From Gammaproteobacteria bacterium (lineage in GTDB: Bacteria; Pseudomonadota; Gammaproteobacteria; Pseudomonadales; Azotimanducaceae): a stretch of 39,867 nt of DNA. Shown here in pieces: positions 32,348 through 39,867 of this stretch. The stretch covers positions 1-39,867 of the forward strand of contig JAPPDJ010000023.1 in the NCBI GenBank assembly GCA_028824555.1, read 5' to 3'. The notes beneath the pieces were generated by a model, which saw nothing but the letters and a program-made list of their open reading frames with translations, was not told the origin of the DNA and did not search any database. Position 1 is the first letter of the stretch. Each line of letters opens with the position of its first letter. The position numbers were made by a program, and so were the translations under genes.

Positions 32348-33652
32348 ATGGCCCTGCACTTCGTGCCTCGCAAGTCCCGTGCCCTGCAGATTGCCGAGCT
32401 TGAGGACGAATGGATCACCAACTCCCGTTGGACGGACGTGAAGCGCGGCTATTCCGCGGAGGATGTGGTGAAGCTGCGCGGGACGATTCCGCACCGCAGC
32501 ATGCTGGCGGCGCATGGCGCCGACAAGCTTTGGGAGCTGCTGCAAACCGAGAACTTCGTGAACTGCCTTGGTGCCGTCACCGGTGGGCAGGCCGTGCAGC
32601 AGGTGAAGGCCGGCATCAAGGCCATCTACCTTTCCGGCTGGCAGGTGGCCGCGGACAACAACGACTCCGAGACGATGTATCCGGATCAGTCGCTCTACGC
32701 CGTGAACTCGGTGCCGACGGTGGTCAACCGGATCAACAACGCCTTCCGCCGCGCGGACGAAATCCAGTGGGCGAAGGGGATCGACGACGGCATCGACTTC
32801 TACGCGCCCATCGTTGCCGATGCGGAAGCCGGTTTCGGCGGCGTGCTCAACGCCTTCGAGCTGATGAAGTCCATGATTGCCGCGGGCGCCGCCGGGGTGC
32901 ATTTCGAAGATCAGCTCGCTTCGGTGAAGAAGTGCGGCCACATGGGCGGCAAGGTGCTCGTTCCCACCGTTGAGGCGGTGCAGAAGCTCATCGCCGCGCG
33001 GCTCGCGGCCGATGTCTGCGACGTGCCCACTGTGCTGATGGCACGCACCGACGCCAACGCGGCCGACATGGTGACGAGCGACGTGGACGAGTGGGATAGG
33101 CCGTTCATCACCGGCGAGCGCACGCCGGAAGGCTTCTACCGCACCAAGAATGGCCTGCCGCAGGCCATATCCCGGGCGCTCGCCTACGCCCCCTATGCAG
33201 ACCTCATCTGGTGCGAGACGGCCGTGCCGGACCTCAACGAGGCCAAGGAGTTCGCCGAGGCGGTACACAAGGAATACCCGCGCCAGATGCTCGCCTACAA
33301 CTGCTCGCCGTCGTTCAACTGGAAGGCAAACCTCGACGACGTCACCATCGCCAAGTTCCAGCGCGAGCTGGCGGCGATGGGCTACAAGTTCCAGTTCATC
33401 ACCCTGGCCGGCATCCACAGCATGTGGTACGGCATGTTCGACCTTGCCAAGGGCTACGTGGACAACCAGATGACGTCCTATGTCGAGCTGCAGGAGAAGG
33501 AGTTCGCGGCCGCCAACGAAGGCTACAGCTTCGTCAGCCACCAGCAGGAAGTTGGCACCGGATACTTCGACGAGGTGGCGAACGTCATCCAGGGCGGCCA
33601 ATCGTCGGTGACCGCGCTGACGGGTTCGACTGAGGAGGCGCAGTTCGCTTGA
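32348..33652 (+). CDS. aceA: Isocitrate lyase
   Basis: The protein has 434 residues, the same as E. coli AceA. The active-site motif KKCGH is at 194-198. [44 protein letters not shown] and NCSPSFNW are all present. It splits isocitrate to succinate and glyoxylate, allowing growth on acetate or fatty acids through the glyoxylate shunt; malate synthase is not in the window. AAGGA lies 9-13 bases before ATG 32348. It is followed by two GGGGCGGGGCTTGTCCCC-type repeats before the convergent Omp85 gene. Confidence 0.96.
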   Translation: MALHFVPRKSRALQIAELEDEWITNSRWTDVKRGYSAEDVVKLRGTIPHRSMLAAHGADKLWELLQTENFVNCLGAVTGGQAVQQVKAGIKAIYLSGWQVAADNNDSETMYPDQSLYAVNSVPTVVNRINNAFRRADEIQWAKGIDDGIDFYAPIVADAEAGFGGVLNAFELMKSMIAAGAAGVHFEDQLASVKKCGHMGGKVLVPTVEAVQKLIAARLAADVCDVPTVLMARTDANAADMVTSDVDEWDRPFITGERTPEGFYRTKNGLPQAISRALAYAPYADLIWCETAVPDLNEAKEFAEAVHKEYPRQMLAYNCSPSFNWKANLDDVTIAKFQRELAAMGYKFQFITLAGIHSMWYGMFDLAKGYVDNQMTSYVELQEKEFAAANEGYSFVSHQQEVGTGYFDEVANVIQGGQSSVTALTGSTEEAQFA

Positions 33653-33691
33653 AGAGGGCAGGGCGCCTGCCCCCTTAGAAGCCGTCCCTCC

Positions 33692-33823
33692 GTAGGGGCG
33701 GGGCTTGTCTCCGCCCGTCTTGAATGAACCGACGAACCCGGAACGGGATTCGGCAAAGGCCTCGCGTTCAAACCCGCCGTTGAGTTCGCCACGTCCCCCG
33801 TAGGGCGGGGCTTGTCCCTGCCC
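33692..33823 (+). repeat. Two GGGGCGGGGCTTGTCCCC-type repeats
   Basis: Copies at 33692-33716 (GTAGGGGCGGGGCTTGTCTC and on) and 33800-33823 lie in the gap between aceA and the convergent Omp85 gene. The copy at 36392-36428 contains a second internal CAGGGCTTGTCCCC, as if partly duplicated. Related sequence is at 11782-11805. No gene is visible in this gap. Confidence 0.75.
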
Positions 33824-33835
33824 GAGGCGCGCCCG

Positions 33836-35551
33836 TTAGATTTCGCGCTTGCTCGTCAGCGTGACCTGATAGCCCTCAACGCCTGGCGCGTCCGTGAGCG
33901 GATGCGCCAAATCGATGTGGTAGACGATATCGCGGTTGGTGCGGGTGGATTCGAAGCGCAGGCCCACGCCCACGTTGGCCAGCACGCCGTCGGCGACCCG
34001 GGCCTCGGCGTCCACGCCGCCCGAGGCGTGGCCCATGTCGAGGAAGGCCGCGGCGGCGACCCGCAAGACTCGGACCAGGTAAAGGTCTGAGTAGTAGCGT
34101 TCCTCTACGGTCAGCTTGAGGCGCGTCCTGCCGGCCTGGAAGCGGTTGGGATAGCCCCGCAAGCCCGTGTCGCCACCGAGCAGCAACTGGCGGTCGAGCG
34201 GCAATCCCCAGCCGCGTTCGGCCAACGCGCCGACGTGCAGCGCGAAGCGCGCCGAGTGCCGGCGCCGCCAGTCCGCCCATGCCGTCACGGTGGCGTTCTC
34301 GACCTTGCCTTCGGTGCGGTTCCAGTAGCCGGCGGCGTTTAGGCCGTACAGCAAGGTGTCGCGTCCTGGCTCGTCCGCGCCGGCGCGCGAGCGCCAGCCA
34401 TCCCGGAACGTTGCCGCCGCCACGAAGTGGCCGTCGCCACGAGGCGAATAGCCGAATTGCGCTGTGGCGTGAAGGCCGAGGAACAGGTCCTCCGTGGTGC
34501 GCACACGGCTGACGTTGCGGGTGCGGACATAGGCGTCCTCGATGCGCTCGAACGAAATCCACGGAAACGCGAAGAGTCGATCCTTGGGCAACACCGCCGC
34601 AGGGTGCATCGCTCCGCCCGAGAGTTGCGCCATCGGAGATGCCGGCGCAAAACGGTGATCCTCCGACGTGAAACCGGCCCGCCACCGCGAAGCGAAGCGG
34701 TGCCGCAATCCCGCCGACCAGCCAAGCGACGCGGTCGCCACCCGCCGCTCCACCCGGAAGGCCGCGGTTTCCAGACCGTCGCGAAACCGTCGCTCGCGAC
34801 GCTCCGACTCGACCCAGGACAACTCCCAAGCCCGGCGCGCATCCAGGGAGTGGAACGGCAAGGCAATCATGCCGTGCCTGCCGCTGCCATCATCGGTGTT
34901 GTCTGTGCGTAGCCGCAGGCCAACGCGACTGCCCATTAGGTTGGGCTCCGCCCAGCCGACCACGAAGCCCTTGCGATCGAGATTGTCGAAGTACGAAAGC
35001 TCGAGCGCGGTCCCTGTGCCAAGCAAGTTGCTGTCTGACACCCCCGCCGTGAGGCGCTCCTCGCCGCCCGTGCGGGTGAGGCCGAGGCTCGGCGACAGCG
35101 ACCAGACATCCCGCGTCACCACAGCCACGTCGATCGCGCCGTTGCAGGCTCGGTTGGCGAAGACGCGGGCATCGTAGAGGAAGGACTTGCCGCGCAGCAC
35201 CCGTTCCGACTCGGCGAGAATAGAGGTGCGGGCCAAGTCTCCCTCGCGGAACAGCAGGATCGCCCGCAGCACCTGCTCGCTGGTGTCGATGTGCCAGCGG
35301 TTGGCGGTGCGGAACAGGAGCTTGTCTTCCGCCGGGTCGCGGGTGTTGAAGAGGGGCCGGCGCACGAGTTCGACGGCGGTGACGCGATACTCTGCGTCGG
35401 CGTCAAGCGCGACGCCGGCAAGGGCCTCGAACGGCAGTTGTGCCAAGGCCTCCGGGTCGTGCTGCGGCTGGCACACATCGCCCGAAGCGGCGGCTCCGAG
35501 AGTCGCCAGCATCGCCGAAGCCAGCGCCACAAGAACCGTTGCCTTCGGCAA
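33836..35551 (-). CDS. Omp85/BamA-family outer-membrane protein (surface antigen D15 barrel)
   Basis: The protein has 571 residues from TTG 35551, chosen because it gives a clear signal peptide (PKATVLVALASAMLATLGAAASG). The frame is open up to ATG 35671, but the added 40 residues look non-coding. A POTRA-like region (YRVTAVELVRRPLF, then ILAESERVLRGKSFLYDARV) at about 50-150 is followed by a beta-barrel with the Omp85 signature LLGGDTGLRGYP near residue 480 and a strand-rich C-terminus. Only about one or two POTRA domains fit, so it is not BamA itself and is closer to TamA-like or smaller Omp85 proteins. Cargo unknown. It is divergent from a membrane protein gene. Confidence 0.82.
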   Translation of the reverse strand: MPKATVLVALASAMLATLGAAASGDVCQPQHDPEALAQLPFEALAGVALDADAEYRVTAVELVRRPLFNTRDPAEDKLLFRTANRWHIDTSEQVLRAILLFREGDLARTSILAESERVLRGKSFLYDARVFANRACNGAIDVAVVTRDVWSLSPSLGLTRTGGEERLTAGVSDSNLLGTGTALELSYFDNLDRKGFVVGWAEPNLMGSRVGLRLRTDNTDDGSGRHGMIALPFHSLDARRAWELSWVESERRERRFRDGLETAAFRVERRVATASLGWSAGLRHRFASRWRAGFTSEDHRFAPASPMAQLSGGAMHPAAVLPKDRLFAFPWISFERIEDAYVRTRNVSRVRTTEDLFLGLHATAQFGYSPRGDGHFVAAATFRDGWRSRAGADEPGRDTLLYGLNAAGYWNRTEGKVENATVTAWADWRRRHSARFALHVGALAERGWGLPLDRQLLLGGDTGLRGYPNRFQAGRTRLKLTVEERYYSDLYLVRVLRVAAAAFLDMGHASGGVDAEARVADGVLANVGVGLRFESTRTNRDIVYHIDLAHPLTDAPGVEGYQVTLTSKREI

Positions 35552-35693
35552 CGCTTCTTGCCCCAGCCCAAGCCGACCTCGAACTCCATCGGCATTCGGC
35601 CGGCTTACGCCGTCCGAAGCCCGACAGCCTCCTAGGATGGCCGCCGCCGTCCGCATACCCTTTCCACGCATCCGCCTATGGTAGTTTCGATGC

Positions 35694-36380
35694 GTGGACT
35701 TGCGCTTGATTCCCGTGGCGGTGTGGCTCCTTTCCTGGAGCGGCGTGATCTTGGCCTACGTCCTCTCCGCCAGCGGCGGGCACATCCCGGAGTGCTTCCC
35801 CCACCTCAGCGGCTGCACCACCGTGAGCGCCAGCGGACGCTACGGCGCCGGCTACTTCGTCTTCAAGGCGACGATCCTTCCAGCCGCCGCCCTCTTGGCC
35901 GGCTATTGGCTCCTCTGTGGGGAGTGGTTGCGCGCCGCTCGCGACCCGCGCGTGGGTTGGCGACGCTGCATAGTCGCCGCCGGCATCCTCGGCGCGGCCG
36001 CGCTCGTCGTGTACGCCACCTTCCTCGGTTCCGATGGCGAAACCTACCGCGCCCTGCGCCGCTACGGCACGGTGGTCTTCTTCGGCCTCACCTACCTCGC
36101 CGAAGCCATGCTGGCGCAGCGGATGCAGGCACTGATGCCCCGTTCGCTCGTCTCGCGCATCACCACCGGCCTGCTCGCGGCGATGCTGCTTGAGGGGATT
36201 GTCCTCGGCACTCTCGTCAACCTCGCCGACGCCCCCGTGGCGCTGCGCAACATCGCCGAATGGCACGTCGCCTCGGCCCTCCTCTTCTTTCCGGTCCTGA
36301 CATGGCTAAGCTGGCGCCAGACCGACTTCACGCTGAACTTCCGCATCGGTAACCAGATCACGCAACCCTATGAACCGTAA
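35694..36380 (+). CDS. Six-helix membrane protein (Frag1/DRAM/Sfk1-like, low-confidence family)
   Basis: The protein has 228 residues from GTG 35694. Six hydrophobic segments are visible, at about 6-26, 57-76, 92-111, 125-141, 156-176 and 190-206. HIPECFPHLSGCTTVSASG in the first loop and AEWHVASALLFFPVLTWLSW near the end recall the Frag1/DRAM/Sfk1 (CWH43-like) group, which often has an S-A-S-G and E-W pattern. Role unknown. It is divergent from the Omp85 gene and converges on rluC, with a GGGGCGGGG-type repeat between. Confidence 0.6.
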   Translation: MDLRLIPVAVWLLSWSGVILAYVLSASGGHIPECFPHLSGCTTVSASGRYGAGYFVFKATILPAAALLAGYWLLCGEWLRAARDPRVGWRRCIVAAGILGAAALVVYATFLGSDGETYRALRRYGTVVFFGLTYLAEAMLAQRMQALMPRSLVSRITTGLLAAMLLEGIVLGTLVNLADAPVALRNIAEWHVASALLFFPVLTWLSWRQTDFTLNFRIGNQITQPYEP

Positions 36381-36391
36381 CCGCTATGCTC

Positions 36392-36428
36392 GTAGGGGCG
36401 GGGCTTGTCCCAGGGCTTGTCCCCGGCC
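36392..36428 (+). repeat. GGGGCGGGGCTTGTCCC repeat between convergent genes
   Basis: GTAGGGGCGGGGCTTGTCCC followed by a partial second copy, AGGGCTTGTCCCCGGCC. It lies between the stop of the membrane protein and the stop of rluC. Confidence 0.7.
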
Positions 36429-36436
36429 GTCTTGAA

Positions 36437-37354
36437 CTAACCGTGCGAAGAATCCCCCCCACCCAGCTCCACGAAGTCGCGAAACGCGGCTGGCAGCGGC
36501 GCGAGGAAATCGAGCGTGGAACCTGCCATGTCCACGCGCAGGCGGCTTGCGTGCAGGAGCAGGCGGCCGCTTCGGGCCTTGCCGCGCGCGTACTTGTCGT
36601 CGCCCAGGATGGGATGGCCGCTTGACGCCGCGTGCACGCGAATCTGATGCGTGCGTCCGGTCTTTGGGAATGCGCGCACGTGGGTCGTGCCCTCGCCCCT
36701 CGCGACCACTTCGAAGTCGGTCCGCGCCGACTGTCCATCTGCCGCAACACGCATCCGCCGTTCGCCGCCAGCGAGCGTCAGGCGCCTGAGCGACGAACGC
36801 ACGGTGCGCAACGCCGCCGGCCACTCGCCCTCGACGACGGCGTCATAACGCTTGCGTACCCGGCCGGCACGGAACGCCTCGTGCCACGCTAGCAACGTCC
36901 GCCGGTTCTTCGCCAGCACGAGGACGCCGGATGTGTCCCGGTCGATCCGATGCGCCAGTTCCAGCCAGCCCGTCGGCTGCCGCGCCCGCAAGGTCTCGAC
37001 GAGTCCGGCGCTCACCCCGCTGCCGCCATGCACGGCGATACCGCTCGGCTTGTCGACGACAATGAGATCTTCATCCTCGTGGAGGAGCGCATCCTGAACC
37101 GCCACGGCAAGGCCGTGGTCAGCGGACGGCTCGCTGGCATCCGCCCCCGTGTGGGGCGGGATTCGCACCCGATCGGTCGCCGCGAGGCGCTGTCCCGCCT
37201 TGGCCCGACCGCCGTTCACCCGCACCTCGCCGCCACGCACCATGCGGTAGATGCGGCTCTTCGGCACCCCCTTCAGGCGGGCGATGAGGAAATTGTCGAG
37301 GCGCTGCCCGGCAGCCTCTCCAACCTCGACGACCTGCACCGGCTTGGCGCGCAT
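36437..37354 (-). CDS. rluC: 23S rRNA pseudouridine synthase, RluC-like
   Basis: The protein has 305 residues. An N-terminal S4 domain (RLDNFLIARLKGVPKSRIYRM, split here as RLDNFLIARLKG and VPKSRIYRM) is followed by the catalytic domain with HRIDRDTSGVLVLAKN, whose Asp is the nucleophile, and GRTHQIRVH and HPILGDDKY later. It is in the place of RluC, divergent from rne, as in E. coli. RluC modifies U955, U2504 and U2580 of 23S rRNA. Assignment to RluC rather than RluD or RluA rests on position and length. Confidence 0.9.
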   Translation of the reverse strand: MRAKPVQVVEVGEAAGQRLDNFLIARLKGVPKSRIYRMVRGGEVRVNGGRAKAGQRLAATDRVRIPPHTGADASEPSADHGLAVAVQDALLHEDEDLIVVDKPSGIAVHGGSGVSAGLVETLRARQPTGWLELAHRIDRDTSGVLVLAKNRRTLLAWHEAFRAGRVRKRYDAVVEGEWPAALRTVRSSLRRLTLAGGERRMRVAADGQSARTDFEVVARGEGTTHVRAFPKTGRTHQIRVHAASSGHPILGDDKYARGKARSGRLLLHASRLRVDMAGSTLDFLAPLPAAFRDFVELGGGDSSHG

Positions 37355-37404
37355 CTAACTTGGCCTCCTGATGTGCCGTCGTTGGCGATGGCGAAAAACG
37401 AAGT

Positions 37405-37434
37405 TTGTCACCGTCCGTCAAGGGCTGCTATAGT
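37405..37434 (+). promoter_or_regulatory. Strong-looking promoter for rne
   Basis: TTGTCA at 37405-37410, an 18-base spacer and TATAGT at 37429-37434 form a sigma-70-type promoter, close to the divergent rluC start. Transcription would begin near 37441, giving an rne leader of about 475 bases. E. coli rne also has a long leader with autoregulatory hairpins. Confidence 0.6.
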
Positions 37435-37440
37435 GCGCCC

Positions 37441-37915
37441 CCGTCGGAGGGATGCGCCGCTTGACCAATGCGCGGCAACCAACCTGGGGGCAAGCCCCCG
37501 CCCTTCCGATGCTGAAACCGGCGAAGCACACGGCCGGCAGAAGAACGGGGCAGCCCCAACCGGCTGCCGACCACATTTTCGATTTGACGCCAACGACACG
37601 CGAACCGTTAGGAAAGAACACCGCACGCACGGCCTTGAGGGCCGTGCCTGCTTGGCTGGTGCCTGCCCGTCTTGGGCGGCAGTCGGCACTTTGGGTCTTC
37701 ATGCTCTTGTCATCAAGCTTCACGCCCCCGGCGAGCCCGGGAACGTTGTCTTTCGTACTTTGCCGAACAACGAGCACGACGCGCGCCCGCCAGGGCCGAG
37801 CAACGAGCACGACGCCAAGCAGTTCGCGAAGCGAACTGCCTACGCGCCCCGTGGGGCGCGCCTACGCCTGATCTGACGAAATTCGCGTGTCGGCGTCCGC
37901 AAACGGATACGCCAC
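37441..37915 (+). promoter_or_regulatory. Long structured 5' leader of rne
   Basis: This gene-free stretch holds several hairpins: CACGGCC/GGCCGTG at 37628-37646, GCAGTTCGC/GCGAACTGC at 37819-37839 and CGCGCCCC/GGGGCGCG at 37843-37860. CAACGAGCACGACGC occurs twice (37768-37782 and 37801-37815). The start of this stretch has GGGGGCAAGCCCCC. In E. coli the rne leader mediates feedback on its own mRNA; whether this one does is inference. The hairpins also belong to the repeat families seen elsewhere in the window. Confidence 0.5.
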
Positions 37916-39867
37916 ATGAAACGCATGCTTGTGAACGCGACGCAACCCGAAGAGGTGCGCGTTGCCATGGTCGATGGGCAGAAGCTCTACGACCTCGACA
38001 TCGAGAACCATTCCCTCGAACAGAAGAAGGGGAACATCTACAAGGGGCGCATCACCCGCGTCGAACCGAGCCTCGAAGCCGCCTTCGTCGATTTCGGCGG
38101 CGAGCGCCACGGCTTCCTGCCGTTCAAGGAAATCGCCCGCAGCTACCATCGCGGCGGCGGCAGGGGGGGTGGCCAGGAGCGTGACGGCGGTCGCAATGGC
38201 CGCACGGCCATTGCCGATGCCGTGAGCGTGGGCCAGGAACTGATCGTCCAGGTCGAGAAGGAGGAGCGCGGCAACAAGGGCGCGGCCCTCACCACCTTCC
38301 CGAGCCTAGCCGCCCGCTATCTCGTGCTGATGCCGAACAACCCCCGTGCCGGGGGCATTTCGCGCCGCATTGAGGGCGAGGAACTGCAGGCGGACCTCGA
38401 CTACCTGCTGCAGCTGAACGATGCCATCAACGAGGCCGGCAAGCGGCGCGGACCGGCGCTCCTGTATCAGGAGAACACCGTCATCGTGAGGGCCTTGCGC
38501 GACTGCCTGCGCCAGGACGTGGGCGAAGTGCTGATCGACGACGAAGACGCCTACGACGAGGCCCGGGACTTCACCGAACAAGTGATGCCGAACCTCCTCG
38601 GCCGCATCAAGCGCTACACCGATGGCGTGCCCCTCTTCAGCCGCTACCAGATCGAGAGCCAGATCGAGACCGCCTTCCAGCGCGAGGTGCGGCTGTCGTC
38701 CGGTGCCTCTGTGGTCATCGACCCCACCGAGGCGCTGGTGTCCATCGACATCAACTCGGCCCGCGCCACCAAGGGCGCAGACATCGAAGAGACGGCACTC
38801 AACATCAATCTCGAGGCCGCCGAGGAAGTCGCACGCCAGCTTCGGCTGCGCGACGTGGGTGGCCTCATCGTCATCGACTTCATCGACATGGTGGCGCCGC
38901 GCAGCCAACGCGCCGTGGAGGCGAAGATGCGCGAAGCGCTCGAAGCCGACCGGGCGCGGGTGCAGGTGGGGCGCATCTCCCGCTTCGGCCTCATGGAGAT
39001 GTCGCGCCAGCGCATCCGTCCTTCGCTCGACGAACTCACCACCGAAGTCTGCCCGCGCTGCAATGGCCAGGGCCGCATTCGCGACATCCGCTCGCTGGCG
39101 CTCACCATCCTCAGGGTGGTGGAGGAAGAGTGCCTGAAGGAGCGCAGTTCCATCGTCCGGGCAATGGTGCCCACCAACACCGCGGCCTATCTCCTGAACG
39201 AGAAGCGGCGCGAGGTTGCCGAAATCGAGACCCGCACGGAGACCCACGTCGTGGTCGTGCCGGCGGCGCACCTCGAGACGCCGCACTACGACATCCAGCG
39301 CATCCGCGAGGACAACGCGGAGGCGGAAGCTAACGTCCTGAGCTATGAACTCGCGGAGGTGCATGTCGAGACGGACATGCCGGTGCGCGACTCGCGCCCG
39401 GCGCGGACAGCACCGGCGGCGCCGGCACGCGTGGCACCGGTCTCGCCGGTGAGCGCGACGCCAGCGTCGGCAGCGACCAGGCCAGTGGCGGCAGCGACGG
39501 CGGGCGAGGACAAGCCGGGACTCATCGGCTTCATCCGCAATCTCTTCGGTGAGTCGACACCAGCCGAAGCACCGGCGCCGAAGCGCCAGGAGGCCCGCTC
39601 CGGGCAAGAGCGCCGGCGTCGCGACTCCGGCGACGACCGCCGGCGTCCACGCCGGCAGGGCGGTCAGACGGAGCGCAGGGCCAGCGAAGGCCGCAACGGT
39701 CGCGGCAACGCGGCGCGCGGCGAAGGGCAGGGCCGAAGTCGTCGCCAGCGCGACGGTACCGGGCGCGATGCCCGTGGCGAGGGCCGTGACACGACGCGGA
39801 GCGAAGGCGGGGCTTCCCGGCCGCGCAGCGCTCGGGATGCGCGTGCCGACGCCTCCCGTGGCGACGT
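37916..39867 (+). CDS. rne: Ribonuclease E, partial (runs off the window); apparent deletion in the 5'-sensor region
   Basis: 650 residues are visible from ATG 37916 and no stop is reached. The S1 domain ([17 protein letters not shown]) has a Gly/Arg-rich insert at about 79-96. The DNase I-like part keeps the catalytic metal Asp residues (D278 in VSIDINSAR and D324 in DFIDM), and the Zn-link is CPRCNGQG at 379-386. After RRIEGEE (150-156) the sequence goes straight to [11 protein letters not shown]. In E. coli about 33 more residues, including GMGLIVRTAGVG with Arg169 and Thr170 of the 5'-phosphate pocket, lie there. The frame is unbroken. [13 protein letters not shown] near 541 looks like a membrane-binding segment, then an Arg-rich scaffold begins. 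Confidence 0.93.
   Translation, partial: MKRMLVNATQPEEVRVAMVDGQKLYDLDIENHSLEQKKGNIYKGRITRVEPSLEAAFVDFGGERHGFLPFKEIARSYHRGGGRGGGQERDGGRNGRTAIADAVSVGQELIVQVEKEERGNKGAALTTFPSLAARYLVLMPNNPRAGGISRRIEGEELQADLDYLLQLNDAINEAGKRRGPALLYQENTVIVRALRDCLRQDVGEVLIDDEDAYDEARDFTEQVMPNLLGRIKRYTDGVPLFSRYQIESQIETAFQREVRLSSGASVVIDPTEALVSIDINSARATKGADIEETALNINLEAAEEVARQLRLRDVGGLIVIDFIDMVAPRSQRAVEAKMREALEADRARVQVGRISRFGLMEMSRQRIRPSLDELTTEVCPRCNGQGRIRDIRSLALTILRVVEEECLKERSSIVRAMVPTNTAAYLLNEKRREVAEIETRTETHVVVVPAAHLETPHYDIQRIREDNAEAEANVLSYELAEVHVETDMPVRDSRPARTAPAAPARVAPVSPVSATPASAATRPVAAATAGEDKPGLIGFIRNLFGESTPAEAPAPKRQEARSGQERRRRDSGDDRRRPRRQGGQTERRASEGRNGRGNAARGEGQGRSRRQRDGTGRDARGEGRDTTRSEGGASRPRSARDARADASRGD

Noticed and set aside
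35552-35671. N-terminal 40 residues of the Omp85 frame
   Set aside because: They lack similarity to a signal peptide, whereas TTG 35551 starts directly before a clear one. The choice remains uncertain.
38370-38400. Frameshift as the cause of the missing RNase E segment
   Set aside because: The reading frame is the same before and after, and both sides match RNase E. An in-frame deletion or assembly collapse is the only explanation left.

Overview
The window reads as a chromosomal segment of a high-GC gammaproteobacterium. Three pieces of gene order support this: rluC divergent from rne, mnmA directly followed by purB, and an E. coli-sized aceA (434 residues). The accessory content resembles that of uncultured marine or host-associated gammaproteobacteria: three PhyH-type dioxygenases, a CmcJ-like oxidoreductase, two luciferase-like monooxygenases, a flavin-dependent halogenase, an EstB-like serine hydrolase, and many palindromic intergenic repeats. 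The lineage is an inference from these features; no rRNA or tRNA gene is visible. No transposase, integrase or CRISPR array was seen.

Layout. 1-576 is gene-free and full of palindromic repeats. 577-7890 holds a DegT-family PLP enzyme, a CmcJ-like oxidoreductase, bfd with a Fur-box-like promoter, a VOC protein, a HAD hydrolase, a PhyH dioxygenase and a divergent pair of luciferase-like enzymes with a small coupled gene. 8255-15500 holds a large Oar-like TonB-dependent receptor, a cupin, an exported amidohydrolase, TesB thioesterase and a second PhyH. 15994-21921 holds an EstB-like hydrolase converging on a third PhyH, a Uma2 nuclease-like protein, a flavin-dependent halogenase with an extra C-terminal domain, and a Fic protein with an operator-like array at its promoter. 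22301-24426 (minus strand) is a tightly overlapping operon moaC-moaD-moaE followed by a selenoprotein of the GrdB/PrdB type, with an in-frame UGA and a good bacterial SECIS hairpin. 24652-27542 is mnmA overlapping an unusual purB that carries a complete GNAT acetyltransferase domain at its C-terminus. 27664-32070 holds a DUF1801 protein, a hipBA-like pair and two lipoprotein-type genes, one with a duplicated module and a TlpA-like thioredoxin domain. 32348-39867 holds aceA, an Omp85-family outer-membrane protein, a six-helix membrane protein, rluC and the 5' two-thirds or so of rne, preceded by a long leader.

Most notable points. (1) The UGA-containing selenoprotein, which simple gene calling would cut at residue 171, sits as the last gene of a moaCDE operon. 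(2) PurB (about 458 residues) is fused in frame to a GNAT domain (about 139 residues). (3) RNase E appears to lack about 33 residues that in E. coli contain the 5'-monophosphate-sensing Arg169/Thr170 motif, while the frame and catalytic residues are intact. (4) An intergenic repeat family forms an 11-12 bp hairpin whose stem bases differ between copies but remain fully paired, as if the structure is what is maintained. (5) The Fic and hipB genes both have a -10-like hexamer ending exactly 7 bases before the ATG, suggesting leaderless mRNAs.

Gene names rest on motifs and family recall from the translated sequence; no database search was run.
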